Part shown: piece by piece, positions 1-6,248 of the stretch
How the letters are laid out: every line of letters begins with the position of its first letter
How positions within the stretch are numbered: the first letter of the stretch is position 1
DNA from: PCC-6406 sp964353225
Lineage (GTDB): Bacteria; Cyanobacteriota; Cyanobacteriia; Phormidesmidales; Phormidesmidaceae
NCBI GenBank assembly: GCA_964353225.1
Contig: CAYGVA010000209.1
Span: forward strand, 1 to 7,195
Length of the DNA stretch: 7,195 nucleotides
Direction: 5' to 3'
The notes under the pieces: generated by a model
Seen by the model: the letters and a program-made list of their open reading frames with translations, nothing else
Databases searched by the model: none
Told to the model about the DNA's origin: nothing
Translations under genes and position numbers: made by a program

Positions 1-1863
1 TCGGGGTCGGGTTGGTGGGGGGGGGGGCTGGGGGGGGGTGTCGTCGAGTTGGGCATCGACGAAGTCGAAGTCAGTGAGGGCGGGGAAGCTGATGAATTCG
101 GCAACTGTGTAGGTTTCGTCTTCAAGGGGAAACGCATCCGAGGTTTGGGGGGCAGGAACGGAGGTAACGGATTCGCCTCGGAGGCGGTGGGCGAAAGCAG
201 CATAGTCGCCGCCAAGGGGTTCCAGAATGGTGGCGGTGATATGGGCAAAGGAGCGCAGGCCGCTGCGGTTATCGGGGTCGGTTTCTGTGGGGTTGAACAG
301 AAAGGCCCGGAAGCTCTGGGGAGAGTAGCGGGACCAACGGGCTTCGATCGCGGCGGAAACGCGGTTGATGACGGCGACGGTATCGACTTCGGGCAGGGAC
401 TCCAACAGCGCCTGCCGCACCTGGGGCACAACGAAGTCGTATTGCACCTGGTCGGGGTCAAGGTCACCCTGATCAGGAAGGCGTTGCAGCAGCCCCCCCA
501 AAAACACCTCTGCCACTGGTAGGGGGGAAGCAGCGCCGGGTAGCATGGCGTCGCGAATCAGGCGAGTGATGACGGGGGTGATGACGGGAGCGGCGGCCAA
601 CAACATCACCAAGCGACGGGCAGAAGGGGAGGCCAATTGGATGAAGCGGCGCACCCGCTCTCGGGCCAGGTCCGATAGGATTTGCTCGTACTGAGCTTGG
701 GGAGCATCGCCTTGTTCGGCAGAGGGGATCTGCTGTAGGCGATCACGCACCAGATCCGGCAGGGTTTTGCCCTGGGGGACACTGCCACTGTGGGGTGATA
801 GCAATACTCCGGCGGTGGCCTCGCGGCGATCTCCCGCCACCATCAGGCTCCAGTTGGTGAGATCGTCGGGGTCGCTGGTGATGATGGGCAGGGGGATGCC
901 GACCAGGGGGGTGCCGCTATCAGCGGCCCGAAGCGCTTGGGCATGTAGGCGAGTGTTGGCCGCACCGGGCTGATCATTGCGCAGCGAAACGCGGGTGCCG
1001 CGCCCCAGTGCGGTACGGGGCCACATCCAGGGGGGCAACATCTGCCATACCGCTGTGGGCATGTGCTTCACCCAGTCTTCTAGCAGCGGCACCAGGGTGC
1101 CATCCCACCAGTAGGGGGCGGCACAGTCACTCAGTAACAGCACTAAGCGGCGACCCTGCTGGTCAATGATTTCGCTGGGGCGATGGCCGGGGCGACGGGG
1201 GTTCGATTGCAACACCAGGCGATCACGGGGGTCGGGGGCCGCCTGATTCACCACCAAATCGTAAATCCGCAAGGCGCGGAAGGCTCCGTAGCGCCGGAGA
1301 ATGCGGTGTAGATCCTGCTCTAAACGACGCCACAGGTACATGGCGGGACCAGCATCAAACACCAGCACCACGTCAAACCAGGGCTCTTGGGCAGCGGCCA
1401 ACACGGGCAGCCATAACCCCGTGCGGGCGATGCGGTCCACCGTAGCTGTTTCATCTAGGTCTGAACTAAGGCCCGCTGTCACCTGGCGCAGCAGGGGCCG
1501 CAGGGCGCGAATTAGGGCCAGAGCATCGTGGAGCAGGGCGGGGTCTGCCAGGCGGATAGGCAAAACGTCAGCGGGCAACACCCCGGCCTGGGGGGGAGGA
1601 GCAGCGACATCCACCTGGGGTGGTGCGGGCGGCAGCGGCGGCGGGTCTGAGGACGTTTTGGGGTCTAGGGACGGCTGAGGACCGGGTGCGGGCGGCTCTG
1701 GGTCTGAAACAGAGGGCGGCGAGACAAATTCCAATGCTGGCTGGCCCTGGCGAGCCAGCCACAGGGTTTCGGCAATGTTGAGGCTACCCAACTGGGTTTC
1801 TGTGGCCAGAACCTCAATCAGGGTCTGCAGACGACGCTGGTTTTGCTCAGGGAGGGGGGTCAT
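1..1863 (-). CDS. vWA-like protein of the SAV_2336 N-terminal family, partial (C-terminus beyond the window)
   Basis: This is the vWA component of a vWA-MoxR-VMAP system; 621 codons are visible and the frame is open at base 1. It starts at the ATG at 1863-1861, which overlaps the TGA of the MoxR gene (ATGA), so the two are probably translationally coupled. Residues 1-45 form a small helical segment with an AETLWLA motif, and residues 48-95 are a proline-rich linker. Residues about 145-365 form the vWA-like core: GLWLPVL, FDVVLVFDAGPAM at the first strand, RYGAFRALRIYDL, a second strand LVLLLSDCAAPYWWDG, then WPRTALGRG and GAANTRL, the usual order in SAV_2336-type proteins. Residues 473-525 (QYDFVVPQVRQALLESL onward) match the family's following helical region. 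A second proline-rich stretch (609-619) ends the visible part. The MIDAS serines are replaced (D170-A-G-P-A). Relatives often carry an FGE-sulfatase domain after such a linker; I infer, but cannot see, one here. Confidence 0.85.
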   Translation of the reverse strand, partial: MTPLPEQNQRRLQTLIEVLATETQLGSLNIAETLWLARQGQPALEFVSPPSVSDPEPPAPGPQPSLDPKTSSDPPPLPPAPPQVDVAAPPPQAGVLPADVLPIRLADPALLHDALALIRALRPLLRQVTAGLSSDLDETATVDRIARTGLWLPVLAAAQEPWFDVVLVFDAGPAMYLWRRLEQDLHRILRRYGAFRALRIYDLVVNQAAPDPRDRLVLQSNPRRPGHRPSEIIDQQGRRLVLLLSDCAAPYWWDGTLVPLLEDWVKHMPTAVWQMLPPWMWPRTALGRGTRVSLRNDQPGAANTRLHAQALRAADSGTPLVGIPLPIITSDPDDLTNWSLMVAGDRREATAGVLLSPHSGSVPQGKTLPDLVRDRLQQIPSAEQGDAPQAQYEQILSDLARERVRRFIQLASPSARRLVMLLAAAPVITPVITRLIRDAMLPGAASPLPVAEVFLGGLLQRLPDQGDLDPDQVQYDFVVPQVRQALLESLPEVDTVAVINRVSAAIEARWSRYSPQSFRAFLFNPTETDPDNRSGLRSFAHITATILEPLGGDYAAFAHRLRGESVTSVPAPQTSDAFPLEDETYTVAEFISFPALTDFDFVDAQLDDTPPQPPPPPTRPR

Positions 1864-2972
1864 ACATCCCCACTGAGACGCTTAAACAGCAAGTCTCTGA
1901 GCCGTTTCATATCAGCGTCACTGGGGCGATCATGGCGTGTCATCAGGTAGATGGCATTGAGCAGTTGGTCGGTGGCGCGATCGCCGTTGCCATCTTTGCT
2001 CAGAAAGTCCTCAATGACAGGGATAAGGTTCTCTGCGGTCTCGGTCCAGCCGGTGGGGTCCGCTTGCTGGAAATGGGCCTGCACAATGGGCTGCAGGGAG
2101 GTCACGGTGGGAGCTGGCATTTCCACTCGCAGACAACGACGATTAAAGGCGGGGGGGAATTCCCGTTCGCCGTTACTGGTCATGATCACGATGGGGAAGG
2201 CGCAGCACTGCACCTGACCGTTGGTGATCGGGGCGGTCATATCTTTGTCAGCGGTGCGCACCTCCACGGTGGCATTGGGGTCATCAGTCCCCTGGCCCCG
2301 GCGTTTGCGGCGAGCCAGTTCGGTAATTTCAAATTCCCCTTCTTCAAACAGGTTGAGCAGGTCGTTGGGCAAGTTGAGGTCGCTTTTATCAATCTCGTCA
2401 ATCAATAGCACCCGAGGCAGGCGGGAGGGCAGGAAGGCAGTGCCAACGGAGCCGAGTTGGATGTAGTCCCCTAGGTCCCGTTCTTCTTTAGGTGGGGGCG
2501 GGGCGGATTCATCGTCTGGATTACTCTGACGTTTGGCGTCCAGTTGGGCGTCTTGCAGGCGGGCGATGGCATCGTAACGATACTGAGCGTCTTGCAGACG
2601 GGCGCGGGCGGTGATGGGCCAACTCAACACGGGGCCAAGTTGCAGTTCGTAGGCAATGGCGTAGGCCAGGGTGGTTTTACCGGCTCCAGGGGCACCGGTG
2701 ACCAAGAGAGGCCGCCGTAGGTGGATGGCGGCATTAACGGCATCAATGATTTCGGAAGTGCCGTCTTTAAGGGGTAGCCGAAAGCTCTGGCCCCGCTGGA
2801 TGGTGCGGTTATCCTTGGTCGCTAGGGTGCGCAGTTTCTGCCAGTAGTCTTCATCCTTATCTGCATCCACCGCTTCAGGGAGCAGAAATTGCCGCCAGGG
2901 GGGACATTCGGGCAGTTGTTCTAGGGGGCGGGGATGGTCGCCGCAGTTACCGTCAAAGTATTTCCAGGTCAT
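1860..2972 (-). CDS. MoxR-family AAA+ ATPase
   Basis: This 370-residue ATPase should remodel protein complexes together with its vWA partner, as MoxR-vWA pairs do. The P-loop GAPGAGKTT is at residues 93-101, Walker B VLLIDEIDKSD at 188-198, sensor 1 (IVIMTSN) at 261-267, and the arginine-finger segment FNRR at 276-279, so it looks catalytically intact. Residues 1-60 hold a short N-terminal segment (YFDGN, WRQFLLP) typical of the ternary-system branch. Residues 122-160 contain a partly repeated, charged and proline-rich insert (ARLQDAQ twice). I chose the ATG at 2972: the frame is open to 3062, but that extension would overlap the end of the upstream gene and is a basic, cysteine-rich stretch unlike the family. 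The gap to the preceding VMAP stop is 26 bases and no clear Shine-Dalgarno sequence is seen. Its stop overlaps the start of the vWA gene. C-terminal helices (residues 300-370) form the lid region. Confidence 0.9.
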   Translation of the reverse strand: MTWKYFDGNCGDHPRPLEQLPECPPWRQFLLPEAVDADKDEDYWQKLRTLATKDNRTIQRGQSFRLPLKDGTSEIIDAVNAAIHLRRPLLVTGAPGAGKTTLAYAIAYELQLGPVLSWPITARARLQDAQYRYDAIARLQDAQLDAKRQSNPDDESAPPPPKEERDLGDYIQLGSVGTAFLPSRLPRVLLIDEIDKSDLNLPNDLLNLFEEGEFEITELARRKRRGQGTDDPNATVEVRTADKDMTAPITNGQVQCCAFPIVIMTSNGEREFPPAFNRRCLRVEMPAPTVTSLQPIVQAHFQQADPTGWTETAENLIPVIEDFLSKDGNGDRATDQLLNAIYLMTRHDRPSDADMKRLRDLLFKRLSGDV

Positions 2973-2998
2973 GGCAGGGGCTTGGGAGAGGTTTGGAA

Positions 2999-4471
2999 TT
3001 AGGAGGCAACAAGGGCATCGGTTTCGCTGGTACCGGGCAGATCTGGCCAGCGATCGGGGCAATCACACAGTAGGCGCAGGTGTTGGATGCCGGGGTCTGC
3101 GGCAGCAAGGCGGCGAGTTCGCCAGCGCTGGGCCAGGGCAGCTACGTTGGTGAGGTCTAACTGTTCCAGTAGAGATTCCATGGCGGCGAGACGCTGGGCA
3201 GGGGTGCAGTCTTCGGTCTGGCTAAACCACAACACGATGGGCAGCGCACCATTGACGATGTCATACAAGATGCTCTGCCGCTGAAGGCGGTCCTGGGGCA
3301 AGGCGGCCACCAGCTTCAGGCCGGGTATATCTTCCAGCATGTTGCAGTCTCCGGGTTTGGGGCAGTTTCTCTGCACATGGAATTGTTGGGCGGCATTGGC
3401 ATTTCTCACACGGTTCTGCCAGTTCCGCTTAATCAGTGCTTGGGTCGTGGGGGTGATGGCGCGATCGAGGGAGCGCACCATCAGACGGCGGTAACTGATC
3501 AAGGGACGGGAGTCCCCTTGGGGATTAGGAATGGGCCATTGAGTAACGTCGGTTTCGATTTGCTCACCGGAGAGGAACAGTTCTAGGGTGATGCGAGCAA
3601 AATCAGCACCGGTTTGGGTGCAATGGGCCAGCAGGATGCCTTCTGCATCATCAATCAGGGGCTGCAAATGTTGGGCCACTTGGCTCACGGGGCAGGTATC
3701 AATCTGCATCCCTAAGGGGCGGGGGTGGGCTTCTCCAGTGATGTGTAGTTCAGCAAAGACGTTGACTTGGGGCACTGTTTTGCTGAACTGACCCGTTTCT
3801 TGCAGGGCGACCAACAAATAGCCAGCGCAGGCAGAGGCGGTGGGTGGGGGTGGAGCGACGAGGTCAATGCCATGGGCTACAGACACTTGATCGCGCCACA
3901 CTTCTAGCCCGCTTAGATCCCGCTGGGGCTGTTCGCTGCGGAGACGGGCGATCGCCTGCTCAACCAACCGTACGGCGAGGGTGGGGTTGTCGAAATCCTC
4001 TAATAGCCCTCGCACGTCTTCTAAGCTATTAGGAGGTGATTGCTTAGGGTAAACGATTTTAAAGTCGTTACGCATTGCCTGACTGAAGCCAGTCAGAAAG
4101 GCACGCGCAACCTCGGCAAAATCCCAGGGGGTAAATGACTGAAATAAGTCATCCCACTGGGCATCAGTAATCTTCTGAATCGAGGCCACTAGGGGCTCGC
4201 AGCGAATCTCAGCAATCTGTTGGGCAACACCGGAATTGTCTAGATTCTCATTGCAGAAGGCGTTAAAAAGAGCCTCAATACAACCCTGGGCGATCGCCCA
4301 CTTAATCAGCTTGCGAGCACTGTTGGGAGAACCTTGCCCCGCGATGGTAGCGAGGTTCTCGTTCAGCTCTTCGTCTACAAAACCCTCAAGAGCATCGAAG
4401 TTGGGATAAACAAACTCCAGGGCTTGCCGAAAGGCTTTGCGTTTCTGGTTGTCTTGCCAGTCGATCGCCAC
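2999..4471 (-). CDS. EAD1- and VMAP-C-containing protein (vWA-MoxR associated protein)
   Basis: This 490-residue protein is the adaptor of the system. Residues about 5-80 form an effector-associated domain 1 (EAD1): RKAFRQALEFVYPNFDALEGF, then LNENLATIAG, then LIKWAIAQGCIEALFNAF with ENLDN, the standard helical pattern. It resembles the N-terminus of the protease two genes upstream. Residues 85-180 are a helical middle segment with no motif I can name. After a proline run (PPPP, 207-210), residues 215-480 match the VMAP-C region: a block around VFAELHI and PLGMQID, LELFLSGEQIETDVTQW (296-312), ISYRRLMVRSLDRA (325-338), and GALPIVLWFSQ (408-418). The start is the GTG at 4471-4469, three bases after the membrane-protein stop and in the same frame, so no earlier start is possible. 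Translation probably depends on reinitiation, as no Shine-Dalgarno sequence is seen. Family assignment is from motif pattern only. Confidence 0.82.
   Translation of the reverse strand: MAIDWQDNQKRKAFRQALEFVYPNFDALEGFVDEELNENLATIAGQGSPNSARKLIKWAIAQGCIEALFNAFCNENLDNSGVAQQIAEIRCEPLVASIQKITDAQWDDLFQSFTPWDFAEVARAFLTGFSQAMRNDFKIVYPKQSPPNSLEDVRGLLEDFDNPTLAVRLVEQAIARLRSEQPQRDLSGLEVWRDQVSVAHGIDLVAPPPPTASACAGYLLVALQETGQFSKTVPQVNVFAELHITGEAHPRPLGMQIDTCPVSQVAQHLQPLIDDAEGILLAHCTQTGADFARITLELFLSGEQIETDVTQWPIPNPQGDSRPLISYRRLMVRSLDRAITPTTQALIKRNWQNRVRNANAAQQFHVQRNCPKPGDCNMLEDIPGLKLVAALPQDRLQRQSILYDIVNGALPIVLWFSQTEDCTPAQRLAAMESLLEQLDLTNVAALAQRWRTRRLAAADPGIQHLRLLCDCPDRWPDLPGTSETDALVAS
4232..4459 (-). other. 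EAD1 domain of the VMAP-like protein
   Basis: Residues 5-80 of the VMAP-like protein. The shared positions with the protease EAD1 are RKA-R-A at the first helix, YP near its end, L--F-DE-L--NLA at the second, AG-G-P, then LI-WAI--G-I--L-A at the last helices. The domain is known as a death-domain-like adaptor module; recruitment of the protease is inferred. Confidence 0.75.
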
Positions 4472-4474
4472 GGT

Positions 4475-4891
4475 CTATTGCTCAGGAGGAACGATGAGGG
4501 ATGCAAACAGGGTATAGGTCGGTAACAGCAAGGCACCGTATACCGGACGGTAAAAGCTCAGAGTGGCAAAGGGACCACCCGCTGCCAACACCCACACCAT
4601 AAAGGCAATGCAGGAAATCCCAATCTGGGTCCAGGCGGGCGGTTTACCGGGTTCACGGGTCAAGCGGCGGGTCCACAGAAACGTACCCACCAACCCAATG
4701 ACAAACAACAGCCACAGCAGACCCGCTTTAGGCACATCGTCACCAGCAGTTTGCACGATGCCACTGACGGTGAGCCAATATCCCACGCCTTCAGCAGGAA
4801 TATATTTCAGCAACCGTTCGGTGTAATCGTCTTTGGCCGGGTTAGGGGCTGCACTACTCTGGAGTTGTGCGGAAACAATGCGACGTCCCAT
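4475..4891 (-). CDS. small membrane protein, about three transmembrane helices
   Basis: A 138-residue protein of unknown biochemical function. The N-terminal 20 residues are polar. An amphipathic segment follows, YTERLLKYIPAEGVGYWL (23-40), with an IPAE motif I associate, from memory, with small membrane proteins encoded beside such systems. Hydrophobic helices are seen at about 56-74, 88-108 (containing AAGGPF) and 116-134. A basic loop TRRLTREPGK (74-83) joins the first two and is probably cytoplasmic. The start is the ATG at 4891, preceded by AGAGGT about 13 bases upstream and lying 20 bases after the protease stop. The frame is open to 5020, but that extension would run inside the protease gene. 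It sits between the protease and VMAP genes, only 3 bases from VMAP. It may anchor the complex at the membrane or be a membrane-perturbing effector; the sequence does not decide between these. Confidence 0.8.
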   Translation of the reverse strand: MGRRIVSAQLQSSAAPNPAKDDYTERLLKYIPAEGVGYWLTVSGIVQTAGDDVPKAGLLWLLFVIGLVGTFLWTRRLTREPGKPPAWTQIGISCIAFMVWVLAAGGPFATLSFYRPVYGALLLPTYTLFASLIVPPEQ

Positions 4892-4911
4892 GGTGACAAA
4901 GCTGACCTCTT

Positions 4912-5934
4912 TTACAAAACGGGTGAAATTTGCTGATAAATCGCACTCAACAGAATACCTTCCCGCACGCTGCCAAAGCTGGTAGCTTTTTCTTTGTGAT
5001 GCAAGGCCACAAGCTGCCATTCTGCATTAAAGCAGGGGGAACCGCTAGACCCACCCTGGGTGGCATTCACATACAGAACTAAACCTCGATTGGCGTCTAC
5101 TTTCACTACACCGTTATTACTCAAAGACACCTTCATCTGTTCCCCAGCCGGATGTTGCAACAGGTGCAAGGGCGCTTTGGGGGCTAAAGGGGGTGTTGCC
5201 GCCAAAGGCACAGGTGACACGGGTCGATCCGTAGGGTCAATCCGCAACACAGCATAGTCGAGTTCAGGGATGGGGCTGTTACTGACGACGGGGTCCACGT
5301 CCACAGCGGTCCGCCGGTAAGTGTCTATGTCCTGGCCGAAGGCGGGACTGATGTAGCCAAACTGGCAGGTCAATCCGGCAGCAATAGCGTTCAGATCGGC
5401 ATTCGGTTGCAAGCTCAGAACGTGATAATTGGTCAACACCAGGTCGGGGGAAATCAGCACACCGGTCCCTTGGGCAATCCCTTGGCGATCTGTGATTCTG
5501 CAGACGCTATTGGCTAAATCTAGGCCCCGCCGCAGGTCTCCCACGTCGGCTTCTAAGCTGAACTGCTGGGGTAGAAACCCCTGCAATTCTTCAGCCTGCA
5601 CAACCCAGTCCCAATCCAGGGCTGGGGAAAGGGCGTCCGCCTGATTTAACTGCAGGTATGGCCCCAGAACTCGGCTACAAAACTTCTGTATGGCAGGGTT
5701 TTCGGTGTCTTCCGCGAGGGCCAGCACGAGGCGATCTATCTGGCCTTTAGGGATGGCCCATCTCCTAATGAGATTGCCAACGATGGTTTTGTAAGGGATG
5801 CCGCTACCGGCGACTATCGCCAAATTGATGTCAAGGGATTCATCTAAAAATTCGCTCAGATCATCGGGGGTAGGGTAGGCGGCCTGAATCGCCTCGCGCA
5901 ATGCTTTGCGGTCTTGTCCTATCAATTCCAGCAC
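4912..5934 (-). CDS. EAD1-fused trypsin-like serine protease
   Basis: This 340-residue protein is predicted to be the protease effector. Residues about 4-88 are an EAD1: GQDRKALREAIQAAYPTPDD, LDINLAIVAG, NLIRRWAIPKGQIDRLVLAL, then ENPAIQKF. A linker leads to a chymotrypsin-fold domain at about 133-338. The catalytic triad can be read as H171 (in LTNYHVLS), D226 (in ELDYAVLRID) and S297 (in GGSSGSP), all present. The fold landmarks GTGVLISPDLVLTN, HLLQHPAGE and LVALHH are in order. No signal peptide or membrane helix is seen, so it should act in the cytoplasm. The GTG at 5934 is the first start after an in-frame stop (TGA, 5961-5959), and EAD1 begins almost at once; AAGG lies about 13 bases upstream. 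The EAD1 pairs logically with that on VMAP, suggesting recruitment by homotypic contact. A role in processing a partner protein instead of general killing is possible. Confidence 0.9.
   Translation of the reverse strand: MLELIGQDRKALREAIQAAYPTPDDLSEFLDESLDINLAIVAGSGIPYKTIVGNLIRRWAIPKGQIDRLVLALAEDTENPAIQKFCSRVLGPYLQLNQADALSPALDWDWVVQAEELQGFLPQQFSLEADVGDLRRGLDLANSVCRITDRQGIAQGTGVLISPDLVLTNYHVLSLQPNADLNAIAAGLTCQFGYISPAFGQDIDTYRRTAVDVDPVVSNSPIPELDYAVLRIDPTDRPVSPVPLAATPPLAPKAPLHLLQHPAGEQMKVSLSNNGVVKVDANRGLVLYVNATQGGSSGSPCFNAEWQLVALHHKEKATSFGSVREGILLSAIYQQISPVL
5671..5925 (-). other. EAD1 domain of the protease
   Basis: Residues 4-88 of the protease, forming a compact helical N-terminal module before the linker and peptidase domain. 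It follows the same helix order and key residues as the VMAP EAD1, with two extra residues between AG-G-P and LI. Confidence 0.75.
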
Positions 5935-5989
5935 GATGTTCTGTGGCCCTTGATGCGATCAGGACTGGTCTGCATCCAAATCATACTCA

Positions 5990-5997
5990 GCGATCGC
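5990..5997. repeat. HIP1 octamer GCGATCGC
   Basis: Palindromic octamer strongly over-represented in many cyanobacterial genomes. Other exact copies in the window are at 1977-1984 (MoxR gene), 3948-3955 and 4290-4297 (both in the VMAP gene). About 0.1 would be expected by chance in this length, so the four copies are the main evidence for the host group. Confidence 0.85.
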
Positions 5998-6075
5998 CGT
6001 CTGGCATTCCCGGCCACCGCAGCCACCCATGTTCATCCCAGATACCCCAAAAATCGCCGAGGGCAAAAGGGTAAA

Positions 6076-6101
6076 GGCTCGTCCTGAGCGAAGTCGTAGG
6101 G
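6076..6101. repeat. short dispersed intergenic repeat (GTCCTGAGCGAAGTCG type)
   Basis: The core GTCCTGAGCGAAGTCG is one I recognise from small intergenic repeats scattered through many bacterial genomes; on the plus strand it gives the spurious peptide ARPERSRRG. It is one copy here, lying in the gap between two genes, so its repeat nature rests on recognition and not on a second copy in the window. Confidence 0.45.
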
Positions 6102-6125
6102 GCAACTTCAGCGCCGTGTCACCCG

Positions 6126-6248
6126 CTAGAGGGCCGTGGGGGCGGAACAACACACACGAAAACCGATGTAGTAGTTGCGGTTGTCGGCATAGAAGTAGTC
6201 GCGAAACGCAGAGCGGCAAAACCTCGGAGTGGTGCTCCAGGAGCCGCC
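6126..6248 (-). other. candidate DGR variable region at the 3' end of the FGE-like gene
   Basis: Residues 244-283 keep a constant frame (GGSW, PR, C, RSA, R, AD, R, IGFRV). The positions that are usually Asn in relatives read S248, T249, T250, F253, F258, D260, Y261, F262, Y263, N266, N268, Y269 and Y270. Every one of these codons ends in C or T (AGC, ACC, ACT, TTT, TTT, GAC, TAC, TTC, TAT, AAC, AAC, TAC, TAC), as expected if AAY codons of a template were changed at their adenines. It lies at the very end of a C-type-lectin fold, the classic DGR location. F, Y, D and N have only pyrimidine-ending codons, so only S and T add codon evidence. No template repeat or reverse transcriptase is in the window. 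Confidence 0.5.

Larger units (their letters stand above)
5935..6125. other. intergenic region between FGE-like and protease genes
   Basis: A 191-base gap, much longer than the others in the cluster. It holds a HIP1 octamer, a short dispersed-type repeat and a 25-codon minus-strand ORF (6036-5959; begins MNMGGCGGRECQ). I see no convincing rho-independent terminator and only weak promoter-like hexamers, so whether the protease operon starts here cannot be decided from the sequence. Confidence 0.6.

Noticed and set aside
49..522. 157-codon open frame on the plus strand
   Set aside because: It lies wholly opposite the vWA gene, whose frame encodes recognisable family motifs; the plus product is glycine-rich and low in complexity, a typical antisense shadow.
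1932..2408. 158-codon open frame on the plus strand
   Set aside because: Antisense to the MoxR gene, which has its P-loop, Walker B and sensor motifs in the minus frame; no domain is seen in the plus product.
2973..3062. Upstream extension of the MoxR gene to 3062
   Set aside because: It would overlap the VMAP C-terminus by about 60 bases, and the extra residues are basic and cysteine-rich, unlike family N-termini; the ATG at 2972 fits better.
4892..5020. Upstream extension of the membrane protein to 5020
   Set aside because: It overlaps the protease coding end; the internal ATG at 4891 follows the protease stop and has an AGAGGT upstream.
5959..6219. 86-codon minus-strand open frame overlapping the end of the FGE-like gene
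   Set aside because: The first half is an out-of-frame reading of the FGE C-terminus and the repeat. Only the last 25 codons (6036-5959) could be independent, and they show no known family.
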